NCBI GenBank assembly: GCA_977006965.1
Contig: OZ345369.1
Coordinates: forward strand, 434,001 to 498,000
Direction: 5' to 3'
Source of the DNA: Phymatolithon calcareum
Lineage: Eukaryota; Rhodophyta; Florideophyceae; Hapalidiales
DNA: 64,000 nt
In this document: one piece after another, positions 40,944 to 52,005 of the stretch
Position numbering within the stretch: the first letter of the stretch is position 1
How the letters are laid out: each line of letters starts with the position of its first letter
Made by a program: the position numbers and the translations under genes
The notes under the pieces: model-generated
What the model was told of the DNA's origin: nothing
Seen by the model: the letters and a program-made list of their open reading frames with translations, nothing else
The model's database searches: none

Positions 40944-42239
40944 TTGATAGGTAATCCTGTCCTGAGACACCTACAAGTCGACACAATGACCCTCCTGGAG
41001 CAGAAGCGAAACTTACTGGATGGTACGGACTGTGCTACAGTGGGAAACCCAACTATCCAGAAGGGTGGCGGTTTTGTGGGTAGAATTATGACGTCTGGTG
41101 CCAACCACTTGTACGAGGATGATCTCCATGAAACTAATCCCAAGCAGACCGACAACCGTTTGAAAACAAACCCGGATCGACCGCATATGACATACCAGGA
41201 AGCGCGCTCCGAGGGCGACCCTTTTCCAGATTCATCTCTCCTGGATTTAGTAGACTCGGACCAATTTGAAGACATCGAAGAAGCCGTGGCATCAATGGTA
41301 CAACTGGCCATGGACAATGGTTTTCCAAAAGAACATCATGCCATGCTTGAAGAAGTTGTCAACAAGCATATCAACATTTTCCGTACTGGGCTGTCCTCAG
41401 GTCCACCCGCAATTCTACCGGCTCTGCGCATAGAGCTGACACAAGATGCGGTTCCCGTGAAGGTCATGCTCAGAAACTACTCCAGAGCCCAGAAGCAGTT
41501 TCTCCAAGATTTCAGTCAGAAACCTGTCGCCAAAGGAATGGCATACCCAAACCCAACAGCAATCTGGGTATCTGCTCCACTACTAGTTCCGAAGAAAGGA
41601 ACTCCACCCTTTCGATTCACTGCTGATCTACGAAGGCCAAACAAATTTACCAAAAAACACCAATTCCCAATGCCAAATCTTGAAAATGAGCTTTCCGAGC
41701 TCAACAAAGCACAATTCTTTGCGAACTTTAACTTATCAAATGGATATTGGCAGCTACCCTTACATCCAGACAGTCAGGAGATCCAATCTTATATCACACC
41801 AGAGAATATCTACACTCCAACGCGCGTCATGCATGGGACGACGAACGCTTTCGCCCACCTACAGGTGTGTTTAGCCGAAATCATCACACCAGAGCTAAAT
41901 GAGAGAATGCTCAAGTGGCTCGACGATCTGCTCCTTAACTCAAAAACCATCCTCGAGCTCCTCCATGGAATAGACATGTTCTTCAAGCTATGTAACGAAT
42001 ACAAATTGAGACTGCACCATGGAAAATGCACATTGTTCGCGAACAGCATCCGCTGGTGTGGTCGTCCGATATCAAAAAGAGGTATTAGATTCGACCCAAA
42101 GCAGTTGAGTGTTTTATTGGATACGGAACCACCGGAAAACGGAGCGAAGCTCCAGCAGTTCGTCTGTGCAATGCATTGGGTGAAAACAGAAATTCCAAAC
42201 TACGCGAAACTCATCGGGACACTTCAAGGCTTTTTATAG
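40944..42239 (+). CDS. Gypsy-2 protease-end and reverse transcriptase, open frame
   Basis: The 431-codon frame is open although the element is decayed. The RT blocks are PNPTAIWVSAPLLVPKKG, RFTADLRRPNKFT (second block), FFANFNLSNGYWQLPLHP (usual first D region, here NFN), PTRVMHGTTNAFAHLQ and WLDDLLL in place of YLDD. The connection follows (RWCGRPISKRGIRFDP, near-identical in pattern to WCGRVIDKHGVRCDP of element 1). The first catalytic Asp appears replaced by Asn (NFNLSNG for the normal FDL..G) and Tyr by Trp before LDD, so activity is unlikely. It ends at a TAG at 42237. Confidence 0.85.
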   Translation: MIGNPVLRHLQVDTMTLLEQKRNLLDGTDCATVGNPTIQKGGGFVGRIMTSGANHLYEDDLHETNPKQTDNRLKTNPDRPHMTYQEARSEGDPFPDSSLLDLVDSDQFEDIEEAVASMVQLAMDNGFPKEHHAMLEEVVNKHINIFRTGLSSGPPAILPALRIELTQDAVPVKVMLRNYSRAQKQFLQDFSQKPVAKGMAYPNPTAIWVSAPLLVPKKGTPPFRFTADLRRPNKFTKKHQFPMPNLENELSELNKAQFFANFNLSNGYWQLPLHPDSQEIQSYITPENIYTPTRVMHGTTNAFAHLQVCLAEIITPELNERMLKWLDDLLLNSKTILELLHGIDMFFKLCNEYKLRLHHGKCTLFANSIRWCGRPISKRGIRFDPKQLSVLLDTEPPENGAKLQQFVCAMHWVKTEIPNYAKLIGTLQGFL

Positions 42240-42292
42240 AAGGTCTACATTGCAACCGGAAAGAGTAAAAAGACTGCCGTGTCCGTGTTCCT

Positions 42293-44248
42293 TTGAAATC
42301 TCTTGGATGGGGAGAAGCTGAGGACCAATCGTTCGCAGAGTGCAACCGCGTGCTTGCAAACCAAGTCACTCGTCCCCATCGTGACCACGAGAAGCGTCTC
42401 TGCGTGTACACCGATGCCTCAGACGTAATGCGGTCGGGTATCATTACGCAGATATCGTATGAAGATATGGGAAAGCCGCACCAGGAGCAGCGCCACGAAC
42501 CGTAAGCATTTCTTTCCGGCCGCTTCAGCGAGAGGCCTATGCGATGGTCCACGCTGGAGAAGGAATCATTTGCAATCCTGGCGACACTGGAAAGGATGAA
42601 TTGGCTGGTTATTGATCCTGATGGCTTCGACTTATTCAACGACCACAAAAACATTGTGCTCATATTCGATCTCCTCTCGCGGTTACCTGATTTATCCCTC
42701 AGCTCGCTTAAGAAAGTCTTGCGCTGGGCAGTGAGGATGGGATTGTACAAGTACGTGTGCTGTCTGGGAACGAGAACGTTTGGGCTGACCTGTTTGGTCG
42801 ATGGTCCGCACCACCGACCATATGTCGGCTTATCGCTATACCTCCTCTTATTTCTAGTAATGATGAGGATTTCGAGTCGCCAAGCCCAAGGGAGCTAGCC
42901 GTACTTCAATCGAAATTCGATGTGTCGCGTCCAAAGAATCTCATACTCGAGGAAAGCATTTGGTGCTACCCTGCCAGTGCGGCATGGGTTCCAGATGAGG
43001 CGGAGGATTTTATTTTGCGAATTTGCATCGCGGTGCATACTGGCCCTGGAGGACATCGTGGGCAAGTTGCGACCGAGAGGGCAGTACAGAAGCACTTCTT
43101 TTGGACCACGTTAACAACCGACGTTAGAACGTTCGTCAAGTCATGTATCCATTGCATCTCCACGACCGAAGGTGGCAAGGTGCCTCGACCATTCGGTCCT
43201 GCAATGCATGGCAGCGGCCCAAACGACCAGTACAGTTCAGCTATCTGGATATGGGACCGAGCAACAGCGGCATGAAGTACTTATTACTTGTGCGGGATGA
43301 GTTTTCTTCTTACTGCTGGCTGATACCCTTTGCTGGTACAAGTGCTGAGAACGCTGCAGATGCTCTAATTGAATGATCCTCGACGTTTACGGTGCCCAAA
43401 GTCTGATGTCAGATGGACCAACACATTTCTAAAATGGAACTCCTCGCCGTCTCGCCAAAGGATTACGGGCTCCGCACCACTTGACACTTCCGTACACCCC
43501 ATGGAGTAATGAAGGCGTAGAACGTTTGGCTAAAGAGGTTCCACGCCCGTTTCGCGCTATGACATCCGAGCTACGACTTCGACCGACAGAGTGGCCTGAC
43601 TTAGTACCAATCGTGCAAAGAGCGCTCAATAACGCGCCAACTATCTGTCGCAAAAACTTTGCGCCCGTGACAACGTTCATGGCCATGAAAACTTCCTCTC
43701 CTCTGACAACATTCAAACGTGCATCAACCGGGATCATCCTCACTTTTGATGCAGCTAAAGACGAGATAATCTCCAATCTTAGCGCCGTCACTAGGCTTCT
43801 CGATGATTTGCATCCCGTTGTGAAGATTACGCTCGAAGAGACTCGAAAGAAGGCACGTGAAGCCGTATCACGCGGCCGAGTCGCAAATTTCGTCGAAGGG
43901 GATTTTGTCCTCATGGCGCGTGAGGAGTTTTCCACAGGGGAGAAACTGGCACTACGCTGGCAAGGTCCTCGACGTGTGGTCAAAGTGCTATCCGACGATG
44001 TGCATCAATTTGAAGATTTTGCGTAACGGCGCTGTTGATGACGTACATGCATGTCGCCTGCGTTTCTATTCGGACTCTGCGCTTGACACGGCGATAATAA
44101 TGCCGCACGTCTCGGGAAGGGCGAAGACACCTTCGAGATATTACAATGCGTTTACGAGGACGTGCCCGAGATGTTGATAAAACTTCTGGCACGCAAGAGT
44201 ACCCCCGCAGATCTGACGGCAGCTGCAAAGAATGCTCTTGGCCTTTGA
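42293..44248 (+). pseudogene. Gypsy-2 RNase H, integrase and tail, frameshifted
   Basis: RNase H: CVYTDASD (42400), STLEKESFA (42545), FNDHKN (42635), then ENVWADLFGRW (42770). Integrase: GGHRG..A.ERAVQKHFFW then CIHCIS finger (43050-43160), LLLVRDEFSSYCWL (43275) and the SDG.TH region (43400). ..TLPYTPWSNEGVERL (43480) carries the catalytic Glu. GPRRV (43965) precedes the chromodomain-like region, whose end is EDVPEMLIKLL. At least five frame changes are needed, and one stop breaks it near 43376. Confidence 0.85.
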
Positions 44249-44258
44249 AGAAGGGGAA

Positions 44259-46960
44259 TGTACCACTCATGCATGTGGAACATCCTTGCAGCTAGGCCAA
44301 GTCCACTCTTTCCACTCGTTCCACAGTAGAACGACACCCAAGTGGATGTACACCTTCCACGCCTGGCTTAGCCTGTCCCATTAAGGCCAAGCTTTCATGG
44401 CTAGTATGATTAGACTAGATCTCTAGCGGCAGCCATAAGAGCAGCCATCAGTTCAGAGAAAAGTTCTCTGGAGGAAGCTATCTCACTCCACCTTTCTTAA
44501 CTGAAGCTCACCACAACATGCTTATTGAGCGAGTGGCGCCTCCCAGGCGTACTCGGTTTCGGGGGGAGACGGTGTTTGAAGTAGGATATGTGTACTTGTA
44601 CTTGATTCTGACTTACCGAGTTTAATGAGATGGGAAACTATTTTATCTTATATAGTATCGATCTACAGGGGGGAGCTCAAGACTGATTTGGCTTAAACTG
44701 TCGTCTATTGCGGACAGTGAACCGCACGCTAATCGAGATGTTTCGGTTCGCAAAGTATGTGTGCCGTTAGGTGCTAGCAATTTAGCGTAAGCTTTACAGC
44801 TAGTCTCGAGAGCTGTGCTCAGTGTTCTGCACAGCGAGCTCTTGTTTCGTTTAGGTCTTCTGTAGGCTGTTGTCGGTATGCAACCGACAATATTGATTGT
44901 CTTCTCGTCGTGAACGTCAATCACGGGTGATTGTTGCTTGACCGTTGACTGGCTCGATGAGGGTGTACAAGACTGCGCACATATAACCGACGGATGAACG
45001 GTTCATATGTCGAGGGAGCACTGTCTGCCTGGCTGGCGATCGATAAGAGATGATAGGTACTTTTCGCATGATCGAATCTGCGACACTCCTCGTGTATGCA
45101 CTATTTTCGGATGATGGCTCGTCTTTTGATAGGCCTGTCTTGATCTATGTTCCGAGTTGCTCATTGAGTGGAATGTTAGAGCCGGTCTGGTGAGAGAATA
45201 TAATCCCCCAAAACGTTATCTTGACATCGTTTGGCGAAATTAATGGTCTTTGTTTTTCCATCTGTTTGCAAAACGGGGATAAGCCATGCGGGGAATTGTA
45301 AAAGTATGGGACTGTTTAATGTTTCATATCGTCTTGCGGACAAAGTCAAGATCATCGCTTTGATTCAGAAGGCCTTAGATAAATCCATTCTTTCAGTTTC
45401 TTGGGGTTTCCCGGCATTTTTCCAAACCTTCTAAATATCTTCCGTGTGCCAATCAACGTTCCGAAATTTCCATGTAGCTCAGCCATTCCTTAGACCAGCA
45501 CCAGGATCTATGACTGGTGGTGGTTCTGGATTAGAAGTTGAAGTCTTAGCAATAATTCAAATGAAAGGAAAGAACGGGTAAACTGAAGTCCTCGAAACGC
45601 GGTCAGCCCCATCAGAATAAAATTCATATGAGAGACACAAAATGGGGCATCGATTTTTCGGTTCTATACAAGAAAAAATCAAAAATCCTACAAAATTAGC
45701 AAAACTAGGACTTCGACGGTGTTCTTGAGGACTTTTTGTAGCGTCCGCTGTTATGTCTCTGTCCCATTGCGGTCGCTTTTTTCTCTCGCGACTGCACTTG
45801 GATCGCGATAGTCATGATGCTCGTGGTAGGTGATCTCTTGGGCCATACTTGCATGTGTCTCTCGTGTGTCTATGCGCTGCATCGCTGTCTTTTGTGTAGG
45901 TTGTAGTATATAAGCTAATTAGTTCCTTCCTCTGACTAAAGGAAGGTGGGAAGATCTGGATTTCGGCTCGAATGCTCGGCTCGTAGCACGCTCAACTTCG
46001 CCTGCACGGCCCTTCGACCAAGCGGAGTCGGAGCTCTTCCCAACCCTCTTGTTCGCAACCGTCGTCGTGCAAGCCAGCATGGAGACAACCGCGATCAAGT
46101 TCCCGTTTTCCCTTTCTCGTGCGTTCGTCTCAAGGTCGACGGCCAAGCCAAGGTCGCCGCCGGAGGACGGCGCCGATGTCTACACGCTTATTATGTCTGT
46201 TTGTTCTAGGGTTTTTTTTTGCTTGTCTTTCTTTTCCCCTCTTTTGTCTCGTCTCACTCGCTCTTTTTTTCTTCTATCCCATGTGGCGTCAGCTTCTTTT
46301 GGAGCCTGGCGCTACACTTTTTCTACGGAAAAAGCAGGAAGATCTGAGTTGCTCTCTCTTCACCCTACTTTATAATATGAGTAGTCCTATCACAAGCAAG
46401 AATTGAACTCGGGCGTCCAAAATGGTTTCCAACCCGCGGTATCGCTTTGCAGGACGGCGACTGACGATTGGATGCATAACGATATGGATGTTAAGCTGGT
46501 CGAAGATCTGCACTCTGTGCAGCTTTGCACAGTTGTCCTAGCATCATGTACCACTTGTAGCTGTAAAAGTCTACGGTAACCGTAGGGATGTGGAGCTGTT
46601 CCAAAACAACCACTTCAGGTACTCATCTTCCGTGTGAGAAATCTTTTCGCAATAAAGCAGAAGAAGAATTGAATGTCCTTCCGCGAAGGGCGCACGTACC
46701 TTGCCGTGCAGTGGTGCGCCGCAGTACCCGCAGGAAGCAGTTACTGACAGCTTCGTACCATGCACACGTGCACACTCAAGAGCACCCCGTGCGCCTTGCG
46801 ACGCCACAGGGCGGCACCGGTGCGCACAAGCTAGACGACGCCTGGCACACGAACAGGATATAAGTAGCTTAGTGCTAGCTCACAGTAAAACAACAAGAAA
46901 GTGTTCCAACAGTTACGCGAGTACCCAGAATGCATCCAGGCCAGGAGCATCTTAGAGGAG
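44259..46960. other. Gene-poor stretch with LTR-like promoter signals
   Basis: Probably begins with the gypsy-2 3' LTR. TATATAAG at 45907-45914 is followed by a G/C-rich transcribed-looking region (46000-46400), and ATATAAG again at 46859. These look like promoter or LTR regions, but no repeat pairs or target duplications were found. A B-box-like AGTTCAATTCT lies on the minus strand near 46408, but no tRNA fold could be drawn. Confidence 0.3.
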
Positions 46961-47096
46961 CGCAAGATGTTGAGTAAGGAACAGCACTTCGATCGAAAAT
47001 TCTGGAAATGGAAGGAGACCGCCTAGAATCGAAGCGGAAAAGAAAGATACCATACGACAAGACAAGAGAATTGCCAGCAATCCTCAAGTTCCCCAA

Positions 47097-47339
47097 GTGA
47101 AGCAGAGACAGCTCGCGCTGCAGTATGCCTGTGGAAGATTCCCACAGGTGTCAACAACAAGTATGACAGAAGAATTCTGCACTAGAGCCAGAGCGCATAT
47201 GGAGACCCTTGAACGCACGCTAGCAGGGTACGAACTTGAAGGAGAAAAACGACTGGAAACAGAAAAGGCACTAGATGAGCTCTTACTATTTAGTAAGACA
47301 CTCACAGAACGCATGGAGAACGAAGAAGGCCTGTATTAA
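47097..47339 (+). CDS. Short coiled-coil open frame (80 codons), unknown
   Basis: ARAHMETLERTLAGYELEGEKRLETEKALDELLL has a heptad-like pattern of Leu and charged residues, so a coiled coil is likely. The same strand upstream (46890-47090) is also Glu/Lys-rich in other frames (SILEERKMLSKEQHFDRKFWKWK), so a longer frameshifted protein, perhaps a gag or structural protein, may have existed. No family recognised. Confidence 0.4.
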   Translation: MKQRQLALQYACGRFPQVSTTSMTEEFCTRARAHMETLERTLAGYELEGEKRLETEKALDELLLFSKTLTERMENEEGLY

Positions 47340-47950
47340 TCCGCAGAATTCAAGGCAGAAAGTGGTCGAGTCCAAGCACTAACAATCCCGTAGAGGACTG
47401 AGATAGGACTACTTTGAGTCCTGAGTTTTCCCGTCCGCCATACTGGTGGACATTTCGTGAGCTGCACAAAGGTAGGTAGCATCAGAGGAAGCCTTGCCCA
47501 TATCTTCGGAAGTCTGTAGGGCTTTTAAATAAACTTGAAAGGAAAAAAATATATTTAGCTCAGATATCCTGCCATAAAAGAGAGAAAGAAAGAATACGAG
47601 CAAATGAGGTCCAGAAAAGAGATCATTGATTGAATAATTTACAATGGAAACGAAGATCTGGATGTTCGCCCGGACTTCAAGCAACAGAGCAGTTTTACAT
47701 TTGTAGCAAATGACAAAAGGGCTCCGGAAATTGCCATGATGATTGCTTCAGAGCGTTTTGATTGGTCTCAAGTTACTTTTTGGTGTTCTTGATCTTAGAC
47801 ATCGTGTTCAAACCCTACTTCTTGCAGAAAGGTCGTATTTTTCCCACTTAACTTTTTTAAAAGCTTCGCAGTCAGAAAAGCCATAGTTCCTCAAGATGTA
47901 CGAAAACAAAGTTGAAAATTCTCTTCCTCTTGCATGCTCAATGCACAAGT
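47340..47950. other. No clear gene; possible worn LINE-A tail near 47570
   Basis: CCATAAAAGAGAGAAAGAAAG at 47570-47590 resembles the LINE-A 3' tail, and the preceding frame has VCRAFK and KEKNIF, weakly like its C-terminus. This is suggestive only. Confidence 0.3.
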
Positions 47951-47963
47951 ATTCCTTGCGCAA

Positions 47964-48392
47964 CCACCTAGTCAAGTGGTTAAACTGATTCGGGGGATGC
48001 GCAGCAAGATGTGATCAAGAGAAAGTTCCGGGTTCGAATCTCGGGTGTGCCTGTTTATCGTGAAGAGTCCGACGCAGTTTTCTGCTACGGGTTTTTCCGT
48101 CGTCGATACGGAGGGATTACAGTGCATCATACGTGTAAAGAAGACAAGGGAGCGGTAAAGAGTAGAGTCCAAATGATCTGGCCGTCCACGTGGACTCGCG
48201 GAACGTGGAACCACCACGCTTGCTCCGGGTGGAATCGAGTTGTCGAGCGGTAGGCAGAGAAGAAGGAGTGCTTTCCTAATTACCTCGCAGAAATAACGAT
48301 CTGCCGTCATCTAAGTAGAAGTTAATTATGAATAATGCGCTGCCTTGCGAGCCCCACGAGGGGACAAAGCAAGTGACATGACATGACATGAC
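47964..48392 (+). repeat. tRNA-derived SINE, copy 2, 13-bp target duplication
   Basis: It is flanked exactly by ATTCCTTGCGCAA (47951-47963 and 48393-48405). The A-box-like TAGTCAAGTGGTTAA is at 47970-47984, the B box GGGTTCGAATCTCGG at about 48031-48045, and the body is about 300 bp. The 3' tail is ACATG repeated (48376-48392). Internal Pol III boxes plus a simple tail plus a long duplication define a SINE mobilised by a LINE. It is nearly identical to the copy at 38400-38826, so the family was recently active. Confidence 0.95.
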
Positions 48393-48405
48393 ATTCCTTG
48401 CGCAA

Positions 48406-49540
48406 ATGTATAGCAGAAAAGACGGAGCACCTATGTGACCATCCTCTTTTCGAAAATGCTAATAAAGACATCCTCGTTTACGATCCAGGTGTCTTGAGTA
48501 AAGAAGTATGGCTTGGTTTTCCAATTTTTCTGCAGCTTTTTCAATATATAAAAGATTTCTTGCCAAAACTTGTTCTCGCATCCTATACTTTAACTTAACC
48601 GAAGGTGGTCAGGAAGGAGATGGCGCTTTACAATATGTGGGACTTCGACCTGTTCCTGAAGTCTATCAACCAAGGTAGCTTACTGGACGCCTAGTCTACT
48701 CAATTTCAAGAAAATCAGCGGTGAGCCGACTTTCTCAGATGGTTCAAATATGAGAAACAGTGAGAGACTTCGATGACCTTGAGCAAGGAAAACATGGAAC
48801 TCTTATAGAGCGACTGCAGTTCGATATATTGGAAGGGAATCAGACGTATTTACAGTATTTGTCGATTTATTGTAATGACCGGTGTCTATTCATCAGAGAA
48901 AATTTACTCCGTGGATTAGCAATCATCTGTTATAATAGCAGATTGGCTCTGTGAACTGTGGGGTCTTTGCTCGCAAGTTCAGATGTCCACCAACGATGCA
49001 GAAACTGTCAGGGCGCGTGACATGGGACATTTTCGTTTTGAGGAGTGCAGTAGAGCACAGCAACGGCAAACTGCTGTTTTATATGTTCTATCGACTGACA
49101 CGGTGATCTTTCCTTTCAATATGTAGTTCAGTGTCATAGGTGTTCATGAAATGATGTAGTGAAAAAACAGTTCCGTGCCGAAGGGCACGTCTCACTTAAG
49201 ACACCTCTATTTTCGACGTTGGTGTGATACTGGTGCTGTCGTACATGATACAGCTCATAGAAATTATGGACAGTCAGTGTGCAGTTATTTCCGATAGACC
49301 AGGCACGGGGAGTGGTGTCAAACAGTTCACGGATCCGATTGTGCAAAAAGGCCAAAGCTGAAGATCGATCATTGCGCGACTGATGCAATGCAATCAGTAC
49401 CTGAAACACTCGGGTGACGTAAAGTGTCAAGTTTCTCAGCTCTTTCAAACATTCGAGAATTCTCCAATCGGAATAGACTGTGTTCTTAACATCGAACAGC
49501 ACTGTATTCTATGATTTGAAGTCGTCTTCTCTGTTCGTAT
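48406..49540. other. No recognised gene; 122-codon minus-strand frame at 49134-49502
   Basis: The frame (NTVYSDWRILECLKELRNLTLYVTRVFQVLIALHQ) looks protein-like but has no recognised family. Other frames are short. Confidence 0.25.
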
Positions 49541-50505
49541 CACAGCAGCTCCACCACTCAGGGCGAATAAGAACATAAATGGAACGCAAACTCAGAACTA
49601 TGTACGTCAGCCACAAGGGAATGCTGCTTTCTCACGTTCCAATTCTCTTATATACTTAAAACAATGGACCAATCCAGAATAGAACTCTGTCCATCCATTA
49701 ACACACTCATAAATTCAATACAAACGACACATCGGCAACAGCGAATAGGCGATGAGCCCCTGTCCGGAATATTATCACAATTCTTTATGTAAACATTAGG
49801 TGAATATCCCTTCTTCTGTACGGAGGGTATAGCTCGACGGGCAAACAGATCACTGAGCCAGACGTCTCTCTCGCAGTCCTTAATCAAGGTAGCATTCGTT
49901 TCATTAAATTTTTTCAGATTCAGAAAAATAACTCTAGGTCCTTCGTTGACTCCACGCAGACAGTAAAAAGTTCATCTCACCTTAATAAGACCACATAACA
50001 AGTCTTAGAAGAGTTGGAGCGCTCCATCACAACCGCAGAGCCCGAATAACTGCAGGGACTAGACGCAAACAGCAATGCACATTCCACCAAAATGGCCGTC
50101 ATCACCCTCAATGAATCCTATGCCAGAAAGTCTCAAAGGTGGAACCACATCGACGTGCGCACGCCCAACAAATTAGTTCTCCTTCGCGCACCTGATAGTG
50201 TCAACATTCCTATCATGGGCCGAGGACTAAAGGGCATGGTGTTCAATCTCGACTTTCTCGCGACTCTCGCAGCCAAGTTAGATCATTGTGAGCTGCACAA
50301 ATGGAAGCAGAAGCACAAAGGCCGTCGCCAAACTCTATGGCGCCGGCTACAAGAACCTGGCAGATATTCAAGGTGGTATCACTGCATGGGCTAAGCAAGA
50401 AAGCCTTCCGCTGAAATGAAAAGAGGGCCAATCCAATGTTAGCCGAGAAGAGCCTCTATATTAAGCATTGCAGAAGTCATTTTGTGTTCTTATTCAGTCT
50501 TGTAG
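49541..50505 (+). repeat. Segmental duplication, copy 2
   Basis: Counterpart of 33720-34745, more diverged upstream and interrupted by small indels. The shared order shows the unit was copied with its promoter region rather than as a processed mRNA, because upstream untranscribed sequence is included. Confidence 0.75.
50092..50419 (+). pseudogene. Rhodanese-like gene, broken duplicate
   Basis: The start (MAVITLNESYARKS) and DVRTP motif are intact. A deletion of 14 bases at about 50280, relative to the copy at 34312, removes the SIDDK region and shifts the frame. The active-site loop sequence AGCTGCACAAATGGAAGC is still present but out of frame. The final TGA aligns at 50417-50419. Loss was probably a single recent event. 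Confidence 0.9.
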
Positions 50506-50970
50506 AAAATGCCACTGAGTTGCTTTAGTTTGCGCATCTTTGAAACTCCCAACTCGACACTGCCATGAGACACGGTGAGACGACATCCCTGGTCGTAGGG
50601 AACCCCCGGTTTCCCCTAATGCCATTGGCAGATCTGTCGTGGAAGACTATTCTCTTTATCCTACAATATCATCTCCAGCAGCAATGTTCCCTGTACAAAT
50701 CAGTTGTACATACTTGGGGGAAATTTTATATTTTTATTTTACAAGCCCTCAACGCCAGATTTACCGACAACAGAGCAGCTTGGGTCTCAATAACTTCTCT
50801 GTGTAACAATTTTGTTCCCAACTCACAATTGCTGCACTTATGTCCATCTTCTCCAACGCTAGTATTCATCACTTGCTACGTTCTTCTTCTCCGTAGTAAA
50901 CAAATGCCAAAGTAGGGCAAAAACCTCGAAAGCGCGACGTCTTCTTGCCCTGTTGACAGCACATCGGGGA
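50506..50970. other. No recognisable gene
   Basis: A 116-codon frame (50565-50915, +) has no domain that I recognise. Confidence 0.3.
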
Positions 50971-51121
50971 GGGGTTCTTAAACGGAAGCCCGCTCGGGAG
51001 GACAACTTTTCGTTGGGTGCTCTTGATCGGGAGCACACTCGGGGGAATAACTTCGGGGGGTTCTTAAACGGAAGCCCGCTCGGGGGGACAACTTCTCGTG
51101 GGGGGCGCTTAATCGAGAGCT
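50971..51121 (+). repeat. 43-bp minisatellite, about 3.5 units
   Basis: TTCTTAAACGGAAGCCCGCT recurs 86 bases apart (50975 and 51061). Between them TGCTCTTGATCGGGAGCACACTCGGGGG (51018) is a diverged half unit, giving a basic period of 43. It is rich in G on this strand, with runs of 4-6 G. Confidence 0.8.
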
Positions 51122-51199
51122 TTGTACATACTAGGTGGATGCTCATCTGTGGCTGTTCGAAACTGCGCAAAAACGTGAGAGACATGTCAAGTTGAAAAG

Positions 51200-51715
51200 G
51201 CAGTATTCTTTTCTCGTCGTCCAGAAGATCTGTATTTGTTTCTAACAATTAGACGCCGAAAACTGATGAATTGAAGGTCGCGAGAAGAAGGTTTTTGTTG
51301 GCAAAGATTGGAAAGAGGTGTCGACACTAGATGAGCGAAGGAAAAATCCCTACTACAACAGAACATCGAGAATTTGGACTCGCAGCTCAAGTCAAGGCAA
51401 TGCTTCACTGCGCGTTGATTCGAAAGTGTTGGGAGCCTACTGTAGGATTACCGCGGTGATCGAACTAGTCGCCTTACAACGTACTCTAGCGTCGTCGAAG
51501 ATGAGTACAGAAATTGAGTTTGAGTACAAGAGACACACAGGAGCTCTTGTTGGGAGAGAATTACGAATCAAGAACGTTTTGAGTAGCCAGACGACTTTAG
51601 CGTAGAGATTATGGCAAGAGCTGCCGCGTTACTTCAAGGTGAGGCTTTGGGAGCTCTCAAAATAAAATCATCAAATATCCCCATTAATTCGAAAACGGAA
51701 ACAAACAAACCAAGA
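51200..51715 (+). repeat. Repeat family R2, copy 3 (diverged, coding-like)
   Basis: ELVALQRTLASSKM at about 51455 aligns with ELVTLRRALRSQKL of copy 1. GGGAGCTCTCAAAATAAAATCATCAAATATCCCC (51640) matches the end of copy 1. A 95-codon frame is open at 51318-51605. The sequence leads into LINE-A3, so R2 may be an upstream part of a LINE. This is inference. Confidence 0.5.
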
Positions 51716-52005
51716 AAACTGCTCTACCAGCTAGTCATCGAAGAATGGTGCATGGCTGAGAGGGGCAGCGCGATGTTGAAGACGTGAACTTAATTCTTCT
51801 GCTAGCCCAGTTTAAAAGAAATACGTGGACGGAATGTTTCAATACGCCAGAATATTGGTAGAGTTGGCACCATAAAGGTAGAGGAACTTTGCAATGAGAA
51901 GCCGCTCGAAGTACGCAAATTCGTGAACGAAGAGGGGCTGTTTCGAAACATCCCCAGACACTAACTTAAGTTAGAGTTTTCTGGAATAAAAGAAAGAAAG
52001 AAATA
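51716..52005 (+). mobile_element. LINE-A copy 3, 3' end
   Basis: IGRVGTIKVEELCNEKPLEVRKFVNEEGLF aligns with the C-terminus of LINE-A1. A finger remnant (DVEDVNLILLL) precedes it, and TGGAATAAAAGAAAGAAAG follows at 51981. RNase H is gone. Confidence 0.65.

Larger units (their letters stand above)
39606..44258 (+). mobile_element. Gypsy-2: decayed chromodomain gypsy element
   Basis: The order is gag, protease region, RT, RNase H, integrase, chromodomain-type tail. The C-terminus YEDVPEMLIKLL then AAAKNALGL matches the LYEDVPEELEAFL and KKAKDALGL of the element at 3-2495, so both belong to one lineage. A purine tract AGAAGGGGAA (44248-44258) precedes TGTACCACTC, a plausible 3' LTR start at 44259. 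A 5' LTR was not found, so the 5' limit is only the start of gag. Confidence 0.8.

Noticed and set aside
46380-46470. tRNA gene on the minus strand
   Set aside because: A B-box-like AGTTCAATTCT is present, but I could not form acceptor and anticodon stems.
48031-48045. True tRNA gene at the GGTTCGAATC box
   Set aside because: The region is the head of a SINE with a 300-bp body and ACATG tail. No complete cloverleaf was seen.
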